Below, piece after piece: positions 1 through 12,120 of a stretch of DNA of 64,000 bases. A program made the position numbers and the translations under genes. This DNA is from Cyanophora paradoxa (Eukaryota; Glaucocystophyceae; Cyanophorales; Cyanophoraceae): assembly GCA_004431415.1 (NCBI GenBank), contig QPMI01000015.1, positions 62,001 through 126,000 of the forward strand, read 5' to 3'. A model generated the notes under the pieces. It saw only the letters and a list, made by a program, of their open reading frames with translations, was not told where the DNA came from and ran no database searches. Position 1 is the stretch's first letter, and each line of letters opens with the position of its first letter.

Positions 1-3000
1 ATGACGTCGCTCGCTTCGATCTTCGTAGCCGCGCGCGGACTGTTAGATCTAGATATTCGATCTGCTCAGAAATATACATGCTCTTCTTTACCTTGACCCG
101 TCGCTTGCATCCAGAGGACGCCACAATTACGGTGTGCGCGCCGAAGAACGTCGTGTTTGCGCCTTCGGCTGGGGTCCGAACGCTGACAGATGCTCCCTCG
201 CACGTTCCCAGGGCAACGCTCAGGTCTAAAAGGAATTCTTTCGTTCCCTGTGCTTTTACCACAATGCGATTCGGCCATCCTGAGATGGAAGGATCTGCAA
301 CCAGAGCCCATTATTAGCCTATGCATATGGTCGCCTTAAAGCTTGCATCCCACATCGCGCACTGTCGCTGACGACGATCTTGAGCGGGAGGGTCTCCGAA
401 ATCCCATCTGGATCTGCGGCGGACACGGAACATGTAGCAATTCCAGTGGTGTTTGCTGCAGGCTGGAAGCCGATTTCGCGGAGGAGTCCGCCAGTCGTGT
501 CAACAGTTATGTTGACAATCGGGGCCTTAGCCCCGCCGCCTGAGCTGTCGGCACTGCAGATCCCCGACAATGCCACCGACTGCACATCCGAGTTGTCGTT
601 TGCAAGACGGACAGCCGAAGCGAGCGGTTTGTTCACGTAAACATCCAGCTCGGTAGACGGAGCAAAAAGGTGGACTTGCGGTCCCCGCACGACCAGCACT
701 GGAATCGCGAGCGATGTAGCAAATCCACTGCCCGAATCAGACGCGTTCACTAAGAGCACAGTGGAGCTTGTAGTGGAAGTCACAATCGTTCCAGAGATCA
801 GCAGCTTGATTGCAGAGAGTCCGCCGGCACCGCTTGAGCTCGATTCCGCACTCGATCCGCTGACAGAGTCTGACATAACATAGACAGAACCCGTCGAGGT
901 GCCTATATTTGGTATAACAGCAGTGCTGGCCGGCGATGCATGTCCGTTCAGATCGCGCAGGAATCCGTACGGCACAGAGATATCGCATCCGACGGATAGC
1001 GGAACGGTAGGTGGGGACTGGGAGAGTTTGAGGACAAACTTTCGGGGCGTGCACTTCAAAGCCGGAGCTGCGCGTTGCTCTTTCGTCAAAGGCTCGCAAG
1101 GATTTGCACATTCAGGTCCGACGCACGCATCGTCACTCGAACACTGATTGATGATGAAGATTCGAATCCCTCGGCGTCCCTCACTTTTACTTCCAAGAAA
1201 GCGACACCCACCTTACTTTGATTGGAAGAAGAATGCACTGCAAAGACCTGGCAAGGCCAGCCTCCCGCAGCGCGAGCGCCTGGGCACTCTCGCGATCCCA
1301 GCTTGCGACCACTTATCAAGGTCACATCGGAGGATCCGGAGCTGATAATGACATCCCAGACCGGAGCGGCTGACCTCGAACCAGCAACGTTTTCGATTCG
1401 CGCAAAGCATTCGAAAAAGTATGCGGATGCTGGTTGCATAGCAATGTTGGAGACATTGCAGATGATGCCGGGGGCTGCGATTTTCGAAATTCGCGATCAC
1501 ATCGCGCTCGGCAAGCGGCGGCAAAACGACGATCATATTCATCAGCGCACCTGTATTAACGACAAACGGTAAACTTAGAACTGTCGAGTAGTTCTCCTGG
1601 TCTACTACAGTCGTCGTCAGCGTTCCAGAACCTCGAGCCCCGGCTGTTGGCGTGAGAGAAATACTAAGACTGTTCGAACTGAAGGTCGGTTTGATGCTTG
1701 CAGCACTGATCACTTGCTCGTTGGATGAAATCCACACCCGGATTGCAGGTTCCTTGTTGTCCGCAAGAATAGAGCAATCGATACTGAAGCTTGTCTGGTT
1801 CACCAAAGGCAGAAGCTTTGGTGCAGGGCATGAGATAATCGGCGCTACCGCAAGAGCCGTATGAGCCAGGGTATATAAAGCACAACACATGCTCCAGTGT
1901 GGATGGCAAATTAAATACCTCGGGGAATCTGAAGACTCAGTTGCGCAGACGCCGCCCCCCCATCCTTGTCTTGGACCATCACGTCAAGCATTACGGCGCC
2001 GTAGGTTTTGGCCGGGATGGTCAAGTCGATCTTGAATGTTCCGATTTTAATTTGCTCTGTAGTCGAACTAGGTGCAAAGTTTTGGACGGATACGGAACTG
2101 GGATACACGATCTGCTTGTCGCACGTTCCAGTGCAGCTGCACACTGTTGGCCCAATAGGCTTCATGCAAGTATATGCTTCGACTCCGACTGGCATATTTG
2201 AGCAAAAGCCAAAAACGCAAAACTGCTTATAGACGATGCGAGTGCAGGTAGTCGGGACCAGAGACGGGCCGCATGTTTCTTTCCCGCAGGAACTGCAAGG
2301 AGGAGTGTACGAGCATCGTCCATCCGATTCGCACCCATTGTCTCGAACGTACCCTGTTGCGAAGCTATATTGATCAATGCGCGCGGGTTCGTTGCACCCT
2401 GTGTAACACCAATTGCAAGCGGTACGATTGCGCACCAAGCGGGCATGGACTGTAGCATGTGCCGCGCTGAAAGCCGTTCAACGTGTAGGGGCATGACAGA
2501 TAGTCCGTGCCAGCGTCAGCGCAGTTGAGCACGCAAGCTCTCGCATTGTTCGGATCTTGCGTCGTGTAGCGAGGACACGCAGAAGTCGCAACTCTGGTGC
2601 CATCCACAATGCTAGTGAGTGCTGCAATGCCGCGTTGAATGTTCCCATACCCAGCGGTGGTGTTGGAGACAGAGAGACTGCGCACGCGTAAATTATATAA
2701 TTACGATAAACTTAATACATTGTTAGACTGAAAACCCTTCAAGCGATTTGCGAACCTTAAGCGATCGCGAATATCGGCGATGGTCGATGATACGGTGTTT
2801 GCGAGAATCACAGTGCATGCAAACGCCGCAGACTTCGTTGCCGGGGCATTCGTGAAATCGCTGGCCCTGTACTTGAGACCTTGTCCGGGATTGCAAGTTA
2901 TGGTAGGAGCTGATCGTGATGCGAATTCAGCATATGGTCATGAGCCGGGGTAAAATAGTTGACCAAAATCAAAGCGCACGTTCAGCGACGGAAACTCTGA

Positions 3001-6000
3001 AGGTTTTATAAACGGAGAATTGGCGATAGTCCGACAATTTCAGTGTTATTAGTGCAAAATCGGCGACGGAGGGGTTCAGAACAGTGCATTGGATGGTCAA
3101 TGCAAAGTTCGTCGGCCCAGAACCGCTGATGCTAACGATACAATTGGAAGCACGCGCAACAGTTTCTCTAGAGGAGACGAGAGTCCTCTGCAGATTGCTG
3201 GGTAGCTGTCCCGCCTCGACCAACAACTTACAGCTTATTAGCGGAGCCACGGTAGGGGCGGTGGATGTGGTTTTCGGAACAAACACCGAATCCCCGCAGT
3301 CACTCAGAGCCGGGCCTGCAGGCGGATTCGAATTAAATCTTTGATTTCAAGCAGCTGAACTGGGTGAGCTTTAAAGAAAAGCGCATGGTCTCACTCTCGC
3401 CAACGTGAACGGTGAACGATGTCTCAGATCGAAAGCCCTCGTAATCTACCGCTGCTAGTCGAACTACACAAGAACCCGGTGACGTTGTCTGAGATGACCG
3501 CAAAACGGATACAGTTCTAATGGAGGCGCTTCCATCTACTTTGAATGTTTCTGCGCTCCAGTGATGTCAGAATAGCAAATTAATTATATATAAAATGATC
3601 ATTTGCAATGACTCAGTGAGCTCGAGCATGCTTACCATCTGCAAGTAGTGAACATGCGACTGCAGAATCCTGGACTCTGGATACGATTGCTTGGGAGGCC
3701 ACACCCGTATAAACAGCCAGGGAACATTGGGCCTCAGCTCTTTGACTCTGGCCTGGCCGCAAATCGATCGTCACTTGGGATGGGCATCGCAGCTCAGGGG
3801 CTGCGATGGCAAGGGAGAGACGTGAGATGTAGATTTAGTTTTACAGATACGCCTGCAATTTTTGAAAACGCACGTCTGGAAACAATAAGTCGGATTGTCA
3901 CAGCTTTCGAGTACCCGGCCACGTCTCGGACTTTTAGTGTAAGAGCGACCTCTCCAGTCAATCCCGGACTATACATGTGCCGGAAAGATACTAAATATTG
4001 AGATTGTCTTGACTCGCGTCTAGTCGTGATCAGGCCTTGAGGGAGCATAGCAGAATCGTTCGAAGACACCTCAAAAGAGCTCTGTTGCATGGGGGGTAGT
4101 CTCAATATGATTGTTAAGAATGCATGCGCAGCTGCGCATGCCAGCTTCGTATGACACTATAGCTAGTCTTCTCTCACCTGTTCGAAATCTCCATTGGTGA
4201 TAGTCACTGTGCAAACAATTGTGGTGCTTTCGGTAGCAGTAACAACCCGAAGAACTTTGGTGGAATTGCACTGGACTGATGGAACTGTGGAAATCCGGAA
4301 ACTTAAAATGTGAGCATTTCAATTGGAATAATCGTTTGAGCACTTCAATGGGAAAAACACGCACAAACTGATGCTCGAGCCACAATCTGGAAAACTGTGA
4401 CGAAACCCTCTGCGTCTTTCGCTTCGATGTACAACTGGGCAGAGCCTGCTTTCAAAGCTCTGATAACAGAGACTTGAAAAGTGCCGTCGGAGCTTGTAAG
4501 GGATCCACTCAGACCCGCAACAGCTATATCCGACTTCTGAACCACAGATAGATCTCCCGAATTCGCGGAGAATATTGCCTGCGCCGGAATCACTTATAAT
4601 TCACGGTATGCGCGGGATGCGATATTTAGATCGATACGACGGGCGTACATCTTTGACGGATCCAGCAAATACTCTTATGTTGCAAGTAAGAGTTGACGGC
4701 GAAGCTCCAGGTGAAAGATCTACTCTCATTTCTAATGCACCGCATGTGACCTCCGGGCCTGAGCATGGGGACACGAGTGGAATATTAATTATTTATATTT
4801 ATAATTAACGAGCAGTTGCAATTGCGCATCATCTACAAAAAGCATGCGGACCTTTTGACACAACGATTCGATACTGCCGCTCCCAGAAAGTAATTTTGGG
4901 TGGAGGCCCGCGATACTCCACGCTTGCGAGTCCCACGCCAATAAAATTGCTGTTTGGGATTACAAGCAGCTCCGAGGTTGCAGCGTCGAAGGTAATCTGA
5001 GAGCTTGCGGCGAGTGCCGGAGTGCGCCAAATGACGTTCAGCGCCGGACGATTCGAGTCTTCATCCTCGGGGAAAGGGCCTGAGGCATCCGCAATAGCAA
5101 AGACAGGGGTCTCCGATCGCGAGTCGGAAATGTTAAGTGGGAGTCGGATCAGCTGGCTGCCTTGCGCGGCAAGCACCTTCCTCTCTGAAACGATATTAAT
5201 CTTAAGCTTGTTCGTGCAGCGACAAGATTTCGCTAAAGAGGAATTGGCATACCTGCACCTCCCTGCAGCCACTCAAATCTCCAGTCTTTGATTTTCATCC
5301 TCGGGATGAAGTCCAGAAAGTCATTTTCCCACTTCAATCCAATAGAGATAGGGTCTAACTCTATTTCGATTCCAGCCTCCACGCTCAGATATGGCTTCCA
5401 ATAGATTGCTAACGCCAAGGACGTTTTGTACCCTCTGCGAGAATATGAAGCTTAGTTTGGAAAACAATCAGTCTTAAACATCGAAACCAAATTAAAGTGT
5501 TAGCACGCACGGCACATTATCGACCGAGAGATCAAATGAAGGAATTACGCCAACACCGAGCGATAAAGATGCAAATTCCATCAATGAAAGTTCGACTCCG
5601 AAACCGTTGCCGACACCCAAGCTGATGTCTTTCCGGGGGGCGGCCGTCAGCTATTTCGTTGTATCTAAAGACGGAATTACACTAACCAGCTCCAAGAAGG
5701 AAGAGAGGGTCTACTTGATCCATTGGTTTTGGCGTGAATTCGGCTATTTTCTGTCTCCGGCCTCGCGGTTAATTTTAAATTGACATTACATATACTTTGA
5801 GCCACTGTGTTACCTACCTCGAGACCCTTAGACCACGTATAGTCAAAGCCAGCCCGCATGGTTCCAGCGAAAGCCCCTCCCACCTGTCACAGAGATTGAA
5901 ACATCACGTACAGTAAATTAAATGTGAGCAGCTGCAGCTCGATCTTCATATAACTAGCCTGTACCTTGATTTTGCCGAGAATGCTTCCAGAGAGCTCGAA

Positions 6001-8711
6001 CGAGAGATCATAGGAGAAGCTCAATCCTATTTTACCGAGCGGCGTGAAGTAGGTTAGGCTGCAGCGAACAGTCATGACCAGGTCATGATCAGTCATGGTC
6101 GGCTGCAGTCAGTTCTTAATCGCAGTTGAAGTAGTCTGCGCTAACCCAGGGATCGGAAGCGGGATGGGAACGGAAAAGGTCGCTTTCAACTGTGCATCGA
6201 GATCGAGCTGTCGCGAATTCGAGGTTTGATTAAGATAGAAAATTCAGGAATATGTACATGTACATATATGTATAGCTTTAAAAAATTAGTTTACCTCAAA
6301 AATAGAGGAGAGAGCGACGGAAGCTCCCATGACAAACTTCGCCCGCCCCTTGAACTTGACCAACGACGTCGTTCGAAAATAAACATCCCGAGTCTTTACA
6401 GGAGACCGCGTGCAAGTCACGCCCACATCGCTGAAGCCCGACGGACAGCCCCCACAGAATCTGCGCAGATAATTTCATCGAACGTGCGGATAACGATCAG
6501 GTAGGCTGGTGAGCTCAAACGTACGGGTCCCAGACGCAAAAACGCCAGGCACAACGATTGCAACCCGGCTTGCGGACGAACTCAGGGGCCCTCCAGCACG
6601 TTGCGGGGCCTGGACTCTGTTGAACGAAGGATCAGTCCGTTTCGGCAGAATTGGCTGCGAGGGAAAACAATCACCCATCCCGGACCGCAGTCTTGAGAAC
6701 AGAAAGCCTCGAAACCTGAGTACCCAGTCTTGCATGTTTCATAGCACATCGCTTTCAGAGCTGCCCGCACACGTGGTCGAATCAGCTCTCGTGAGCTTCA
6801 GCTTTTTGAATTACGACGGCCCAGCTCACCACTTTGCTCAAGCCCAGCCTCACAACCCAGGCTCAATTCGATGGCCACGTCTATGTACGGATTGAGATAC
6901 AAGAAGCAGTTGTGACAGTGAAGCCTGCTTTTAATGTCCTCTTGCAAACACCCCGTCTTGTCTTTGTATTCTGCACAGGCTGAAATAGGCTTATCCATCC
7001 ACGCTGGTCCCTCCTGTTTACGCAGCTCCCGAGTGAATACATTGTACGGAGAAGGCTTTTTCGATGTTTCGTGGAGAAGTTTCGATGCCTCGCTCGCTTG
7101 GCCGGTGGCTTTATCTGCACAGCATCGCCGCGAGCAGAATGCCAGTCAAAACATATATATATAATGTCAGTCAAACAATTTAGGGTGGTAATTAAATGTG
7201 CGCGCACTGTAGTTCCAATTAATCTCGAAGCCCGCAGAATAGGCCATATTCAGTTTTCTAGCATGGAATCGCGGATTCAATGACGCGTAGGCGGTCTGAG
7301 ATGTAGCTGGGTCTGGGCCTTCCGTGAAGTATTTGATAATGCCGTCGGAGTACATCTCCTGCGCGTGCACGTGCACGGGTGTTTGAGTCGAACTGTTGGC
7401 GTATCTCGGAATATTAACCCTCCGTTATCGCACCAGGACAGATACCCCTCGAACGCTCAGGGTGACGCTCGTGTTGGACTTGGCTAGTACCCGATCTACA
7501 CGATACTGGAACGGGGCGAGCTCGAGCTCGCCAGAATCGTCCCCTGTAGGCGGCGCCGGCGCGCAGCTCCATCTGCCAGCCCCAACGAGGGTCCAGCCAA
7601 CCGAGACTGGAATCGCATCTGCATCGTGGGAAATGGAAAAGCTGAGCGTTATTGTTCCTCGGGTGCCGGGCTTCAGCTGGTCTTCGAATGTGGCCCCGGT
7701 CTTGAGAGGGCGCTTAGCGGCTGGATCACGGAAGATCTCACAAGTGACCGAGGCTAATCCGACAGTGGAGATAAATGAGTCGCTGTCCAGATCGACGATC
7801 AGCGGCACCGGCTCCGCGTTGTAAGCGAGAAAAGATCTGATCAAGTTTAAATTTCAGCCCCGGATGACCAACGTTAATGCACATGGAAGGCTCGAACCGC
7901 TTTCCGTCCGCGTCGGCGGTAATCTCAATGCCGTTCATGGTGAGATCTGAGTTGGACATTGCCCACGCCGCGAGCACATCGTTCAGATCGACGTCCGGAC
8001 GAGCATCCTCCCTGGATCCGGACTCCTTGGCGCTGCGGCCGCCTGCAGCTGCAGCTGGCTCTTCGTGGCCGGTGGTCCCGTCCGCCGTGCGGTTGAGCGA
8101 CTCATCTACATAACGACGATACCGGCGGGCGAGCTCACGCTGCCCTGGCGGCGCGTTATCGGCCCACCACGCTGCCAGGTAGCCTTCGACTGGCGACCCA
8201 ACGAAGATGCTCATATCAATATCCTTCTGCCCCGGCGCTCCGTTCTTCGAATCGGAGCTGCCAGTGGCTCCGTTCTTCGAATTACCGCTCGGCTTGGAAG
8301 GAGGAAGCTTGAGGTCGCGATCGCCCCCACCTTTACCATGTGCATCGATATCGGCCGCGGCTGCGGTAGCATGCGCAGCTGACTGCTGCCTGGATCTTGC
8401 TGCGTACGCAGCTGCAGCTTTGCCTCCGGCCTCCGATAAAATCGAAGAACCGGGTGCGTAAGTCAGGCGAGGCAGCCGCGCAGGGGCGGCAGGCGTCCAG
8501 GCCGTTTTCAGCGTCTCAATCGTTTCACCTGCGATCGTTTCTCCAAAGTTTAAAGAGGGCGCTTGGCGCGCGGCGCGCTGCGCTCGAGATATGTCGGCGA
8601 ACCGTCGAAGGCTGGCGTCTGCAACCCAGCATGATTATATGCATGCGCAACTTGAGCGCAAAACATGCATATGGCTGACAGGAGGATGACTGCAAATGGC
8701 TTTGCGGGCAT
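1..8711 (-). CDS. Large secreted protein with Ig/cadherin-like repeats (multi-exon, 3' end outside window)
   Basis: Minus-strand open segments from about 8711 to the left edge look like exons of one gene. The first ATG (8711-8709) opens a clear signal peptide, MPAKPFAVILLSAICMFCAQ, ending AHA. Downstream exons near 8.2-7.7, 7.8-7.4 and 7.4-7.2 kb lead into a cysteine-rich part around 6.9-6.3 kb (CYETC and CSQDC patterns) and beta-rich segments at 6.1-5.2 kb. From about 5.2 kb to the edge there are repeated beta-sandwich units with the signature DAEGF/DPDGI/DKDGG followed by alternating hydrophobic residues, as in cadherin- or Ig-like domains. A second Cys-rich insert lies near 2.4-2.0 kb. Likely a cell-surface or wall-associated protein. 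Exon borders were not resolved, and the join after 8550 needs a frame change or a very small intron. It could be two genes rather than one. No close family recognised. Confidence 0.55.
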
Positions 8712-9583
8712 AGTGTACATGTTTGCAGCTCTGTATCTATCTATAGATGTCGCATGCGCATGGACTCGCTGCAGCTGTACACGTGCTCGTGAGACCGCTG
8801 CAGAACTGCGTCTGCTCGGCAGCGCTGGCGCCCCCCGCAGCTTGCTTTCAGACGTTGACATAAACGACTTGCCGCCGGGGCCGGTCAATGTATTAATGTT
8901 GCCGGTGTGCGCGTACGCGCGCATCGTAGCTGCAGCCTGCATCTGCCGACACTCGGCGAGCACGCGCAAATTTAGATCTAGATCCCCGATGATTTTAGAG
9001 TCCCCACGGTCCGGTCGTAGACTCGCAGAGTCGGCGAACTGCGCAGTGCGCACTGCCACTGATGCCGCAGTGCGCAATACTAGTATGCGGCATGCCGCAG
9101 TGCCATGATCATGAGCCGGACCGCAGTGATATGTCGGTACCGAATTATGTCGGTTCGGACATGATCTAACGACATAATTTGAGACCGTCATAAAACGGGT
9201 ACAGAGGCGGTAATTGTTGGGGGTACTGTATGGGCCGATTGGGCAGCCGCTGAGCAGGGAATTAACGCGGTACCAAATTAACGCGGTGAGACCAAATTTC
9301 CGCGCGTTAATTTGGCACCGCGTTAATTAAGTGCCCGCGGTATTTACGTGCCCACAGACCGGCCCACAGCTGCAGGCTCCACGTGCACTGTGCACATGTA
9401 TAGTACAGGCTCCACTGTAGCCTCTACGTATACAGGCTCCACAGGACCACAGCTAGCGCTAGCCTAGTAGCTAGAGGCTGGACCACACTGCCACTGTCTG
9501 CCAGCCTCTCAGGGCCTGTGCGGCTGTGCCACTGGGCCAGGCTGGCAGAGGCTGCAGCTGCACAGTGTCACGGTGTCACCACA
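8712..9583. other. Non-coding upstream region
   Basis: Upstream of the secreted-protein gene. It holds runs of short palindromes (GCATGC, CTGCAG, CATGATCATG) and, at about 9216-9350, several copies of an ACGCGGTACCAAATT / GGCACCGCGTTAATT motif in both orientations. A similar CCGCGTTAATTTATGCCGCA patch occurs near 37965 on the far side of the inserted element. No convincing gene seen. Confidence 0.5.
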
Positions 9584-9837
9584 TGTACTGTAAAACGAGA
9601 AATGTCCGGCAGTACTTAATATTCGGCGCTATTCGGCATAGCCTCGCGGTGCCGAATACTTGAAACTGCCAGAATTATGCAGATGTATGGCAGAAAGGGG
9701 ATCAATGTACCCGCCGCCTAGGCGGACTGTCCGTGTTGCCGAAAATATGATGTCGACGAACCACAATTTCGGCGCATTTTTCGGGTTTTGCCGAAATAAA
9801 GTGACGCCGGATCGGACATTTCTCGTTTTACAGTACA
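9584..9837. mobile_element. Non-autonomous DNA transposon (MITE), 25-bp perfect TIRs
   Basis: A perfect 25-bp inverted repeat beginning TGTACTGTAAAACGAGAAAT lies at 9584-9608, and its exact reverse complement at 9813-9837, bounding 254 bp. The interior has further partial inverted repeats built on CGGCA/TGCCG and no open gene. The outer bases TGTAC/GTACA allow a reading with TA target duplications just inside, as in Tc1/mariner-type MITEs. No longer target duplication was seen, so the family call is tentative. Confidence 0.7.
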
Positions 9838-10814
9838 GGCCTAGGCAGCCTGAGGCAGGTGACCGGGACCGTGACGTCGACCCCGCAGACTGGCCGCAGT
9901 GGCCGCACAGTGCCGCTGCACTGCCCGGCAGCCGCACTGCACTGCACTAGTACTGCGGCAGCTGCTCAGGCCCTCAGGGCCCACAGCCTCAGACACTGAC
10001 CAGCTGCCATCGTGGCACTGCCTGCCAGCTGGGCCTCGGCGGCGCCTCGCCGCCTCGGGCTGGCGCCTCAGCGCCGACTCTCGCCGCCAAGTCACTGAGT
10101 CAGCGGCCCTCATGATCATGCCGGTGAGTCATGAGAGTCTGATGATGAGACTCATGAGTCATGACTCATCATGGCATCATTGGCATGATCAGGCCGGGAC
10201 AGGCCCTCAGGCTGCCCGGTTGCATGATCTTGAATCATCCCGGGACTCATGGCCGCCGCATTGGCCGGGAGTCCGACTCGGCGACGGTCCGATGAATATG
10301 ATCAGTAAATGACAGTCATCAATGCTAATCATCCGATGATCTTTGCATAAGTTCTGTGTTCGAATTCGCTGTCGCGAATCGCCGCCGAATCGGCGCAGAT
10401 AATTCGCCACAAGTTCCGAGTTCGCATTGCATCAATTTGCATGCAAGTTGTTTTCGCAACTGAATTTGAAAGTTCATATCAAGGCCTCAATGGCCGAAAA
10501 GGAAACAATCTACGTACCCCAAATCCATCATTATGAAGCCATATAATTTCACAGAGATTATTTTGTTTTGGTGAATTACCGGAAACAGTCTCTAGACACC
10601 ATGCAGCACTATATATATATATATAATTTCATATAGATCCCTTCTTTAAGAATCAAAATAGAAGATATATATTCAACATGCATGAAGTTGTTTTATAAAA
10701 TAAAACATTTTTCTAGAGACGTGGCCGGTCATTCACAATACCAATTCTTAGAAGATTTCAGCTTGCCAAAGTTGAAACGTTAAATAACACATCATAATTT
10801 GCTGAGACGCTTGA
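9838..10814. other. Non-coding, low-complexity and palindrome-rich
   Basis: Contains CTGCAG/GGCC-rich DNA, clusters of TGAGTCATGA and CATGATCATG (about 10090-10210), an AT-rich stretch at 10440-10800, and a TATATA run near 10612. A short segment at about 10565-10600 (GGTGAATTACCG then CAG-CTCTAG) resembles one near 37605-37640, suggesting a dispersed repeat. No gene supported. Confidence 0.5.
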
Positions 10815-10822
10815 CTCTGAGA

Positions 10823-11191
10823 TAGGGCACTGGCCGGCGGGTCTAGAAGCTTGCACCGGGGCTGGCCCAAAATTCCGAAAGCTTGCACCGGGGCTGGCCC
10901 TAGCGGCTTGGCGGCTCCAAAATTTCGGCTGGCTTGCCAGCGGCTTGCCAGTTACTATGGTACCGGTGGCCAGCGCGGCTTGGTCTGGCTTGGTGCAGCT
11001 CGCGCGAACTTCACCTATGCTTCGTTCGCCGGCTCGATTGCGAGCCCCGGGCTTGCTGTCTTGGCTGACAAGCCGGGGAAAACCGGCAAAACCCCTGGGC
11101 TGGCAAGCCGGGGTTTCGGCTGCCTAGCCCAGGCGCCCCCCGCCCAAATTGGCCGGCTAGCTAGCCGGCTTGGCCGCCGGCCAGTGCCCTA
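10823..11191. mobile_element. hAT-like non-autonomous transposon with 8-bp TSD
   Basis: An 18-bp perfect terminal inverted repeat, TAGGGCACTGGCCGGCGG, occurs at 10823-10840 and inverted at 11174-11191. It is flanked on both sides by the identical 8-mer CTCTGAGA (10815-10822 and 11192-11199). An 8-bp target duplication with TIRs beginning TAGGG fits the hAT superfamily. The 369-bp interior is GC-rich, with reiterated GCACCGGGGCTGGCC and GGCTTGCCAG units and no transposase, so it needs an enzyme in trans. The perfect duplication suggests a fairly recent insertion. Confidence 0.85.
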
Positions 11192-11427
11192 CTCTGAGAC
11201 GCTTGACTCTTGACTCACTGCCAACGTCACGCCGATCAAGGTCGAGGGTCTGACGACTTCAACGGCTCGACGGGTTTTCCGATTCATTCCGATCGCGATT
11301 CTTATAAATTCACGATGAAACCATGCAATTATAATTAGCTCGCGATTAAACACAGGAGAGGTCGCGACAGGTATCGATATCAATTACGAGCACAGATCCG
11401 CCAGATTTTAATTCTGACTATCTTATT

Positions 11428-12120
11428 TTACGGTGGGGCGCGAGCCTCGCGGAGCCCCTCGGGCCCCGACAGCTCGAATTTATTGCCAGGCACCAAGCTG
11501 ATCAGATGCTCACGCATTCTTGTCCACGACGTCATATCGAATTCACCGCCCGCCGCCTTCGACGCCATAGCACCCAGCACCGTCGCTGAGAATGCTCCAG
11601 TCAAAGCATCACTTGCTGAGCGCTGCAGCGAAGACATTGCGAGCTCCGCTACTATCTTGTCCGGCTCCAAAAATTTCGGCGGCTGAATAAAAGTTGCCAG
11701 GCGCTCCAGCGATACGATCCACGATAGAACGCCAGTATTTGTTAACGCCGGAATTCGCTCCTTGAATTCTTTCAGCTCGCGGTGACGTGTGTGCATGTCC
11801 AGGTTGCTCTTCAGCGCCTCCAGCGCAGCGTCAGCTGCCGCCGCAGCTGGTTGCTGGCCCCCGATCGCGACTGGCGCCCCAGCCGCCGCTGGTGCGACCG
11901 GCGCCACTGGCGCGACCGGCGCTGGCCCCGGAGCTGGCGCTGGCATCGCGTTTGCCGCCGGAGCGGCCGCCGCCGCGGCCGCGGGCACGGCTGCTGCATG
12001 CGCAGCTGCAGCCGCCGCCCCGGGCCCGCCACTGCTCTGGCTGCCGCCCCCGGATCCGCCACTAGCGCCCGCGCCTCCGGATCCGGATCCGGATCCGCCG
12101 CTTCGCGTATTTGGAGCCAT
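11428..12120 (-). CDS. Ala/Gly/Pro-rich protein with Gag-like C-terminal half (uncertain)
   Basis: A single 230-aa open frame starting MAPNTRSGGSG, followed by about 95 residues of Gly/Ser then Ala/Pro low complexity and a more ordered half (roughly residues 95-230). The ordered half has helix-forming, Trp-containing segments (SWIVSLERLATFI, SWTRMREHLISLV). The MAP-TRS opening and a helical region after a disordered leader resemble the start of Gag proteins of LTR retroelements. However, I see no zinc knuckle, protease or reverse transcriptase nearby, so it would be a stranded fragment. It could equally be an unrelated host protein or a spurious frame in GC-rich DNA. Confidence 0.35.
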   Translation of the reverse strand: MAPNTRSGGSGSGSGGAGASGGSGGGSQSSGGPGAAAAAAHAAAVPAAAAAAAPAANAMPAPAPGPAPVAPVAPVAPAAAGAPVAIGGQQPAAAAADAALEALKSNLDMHTRHRELKEFKERIPALTNTGVLSWIVSLERLATFIQPPKFLEPDKIVAELAMSSLQRSASDALTGAFSATVLGAMASKAAGGEFDMTSWTRMREHLISLVPGNKFELSGPEGLREARAPP

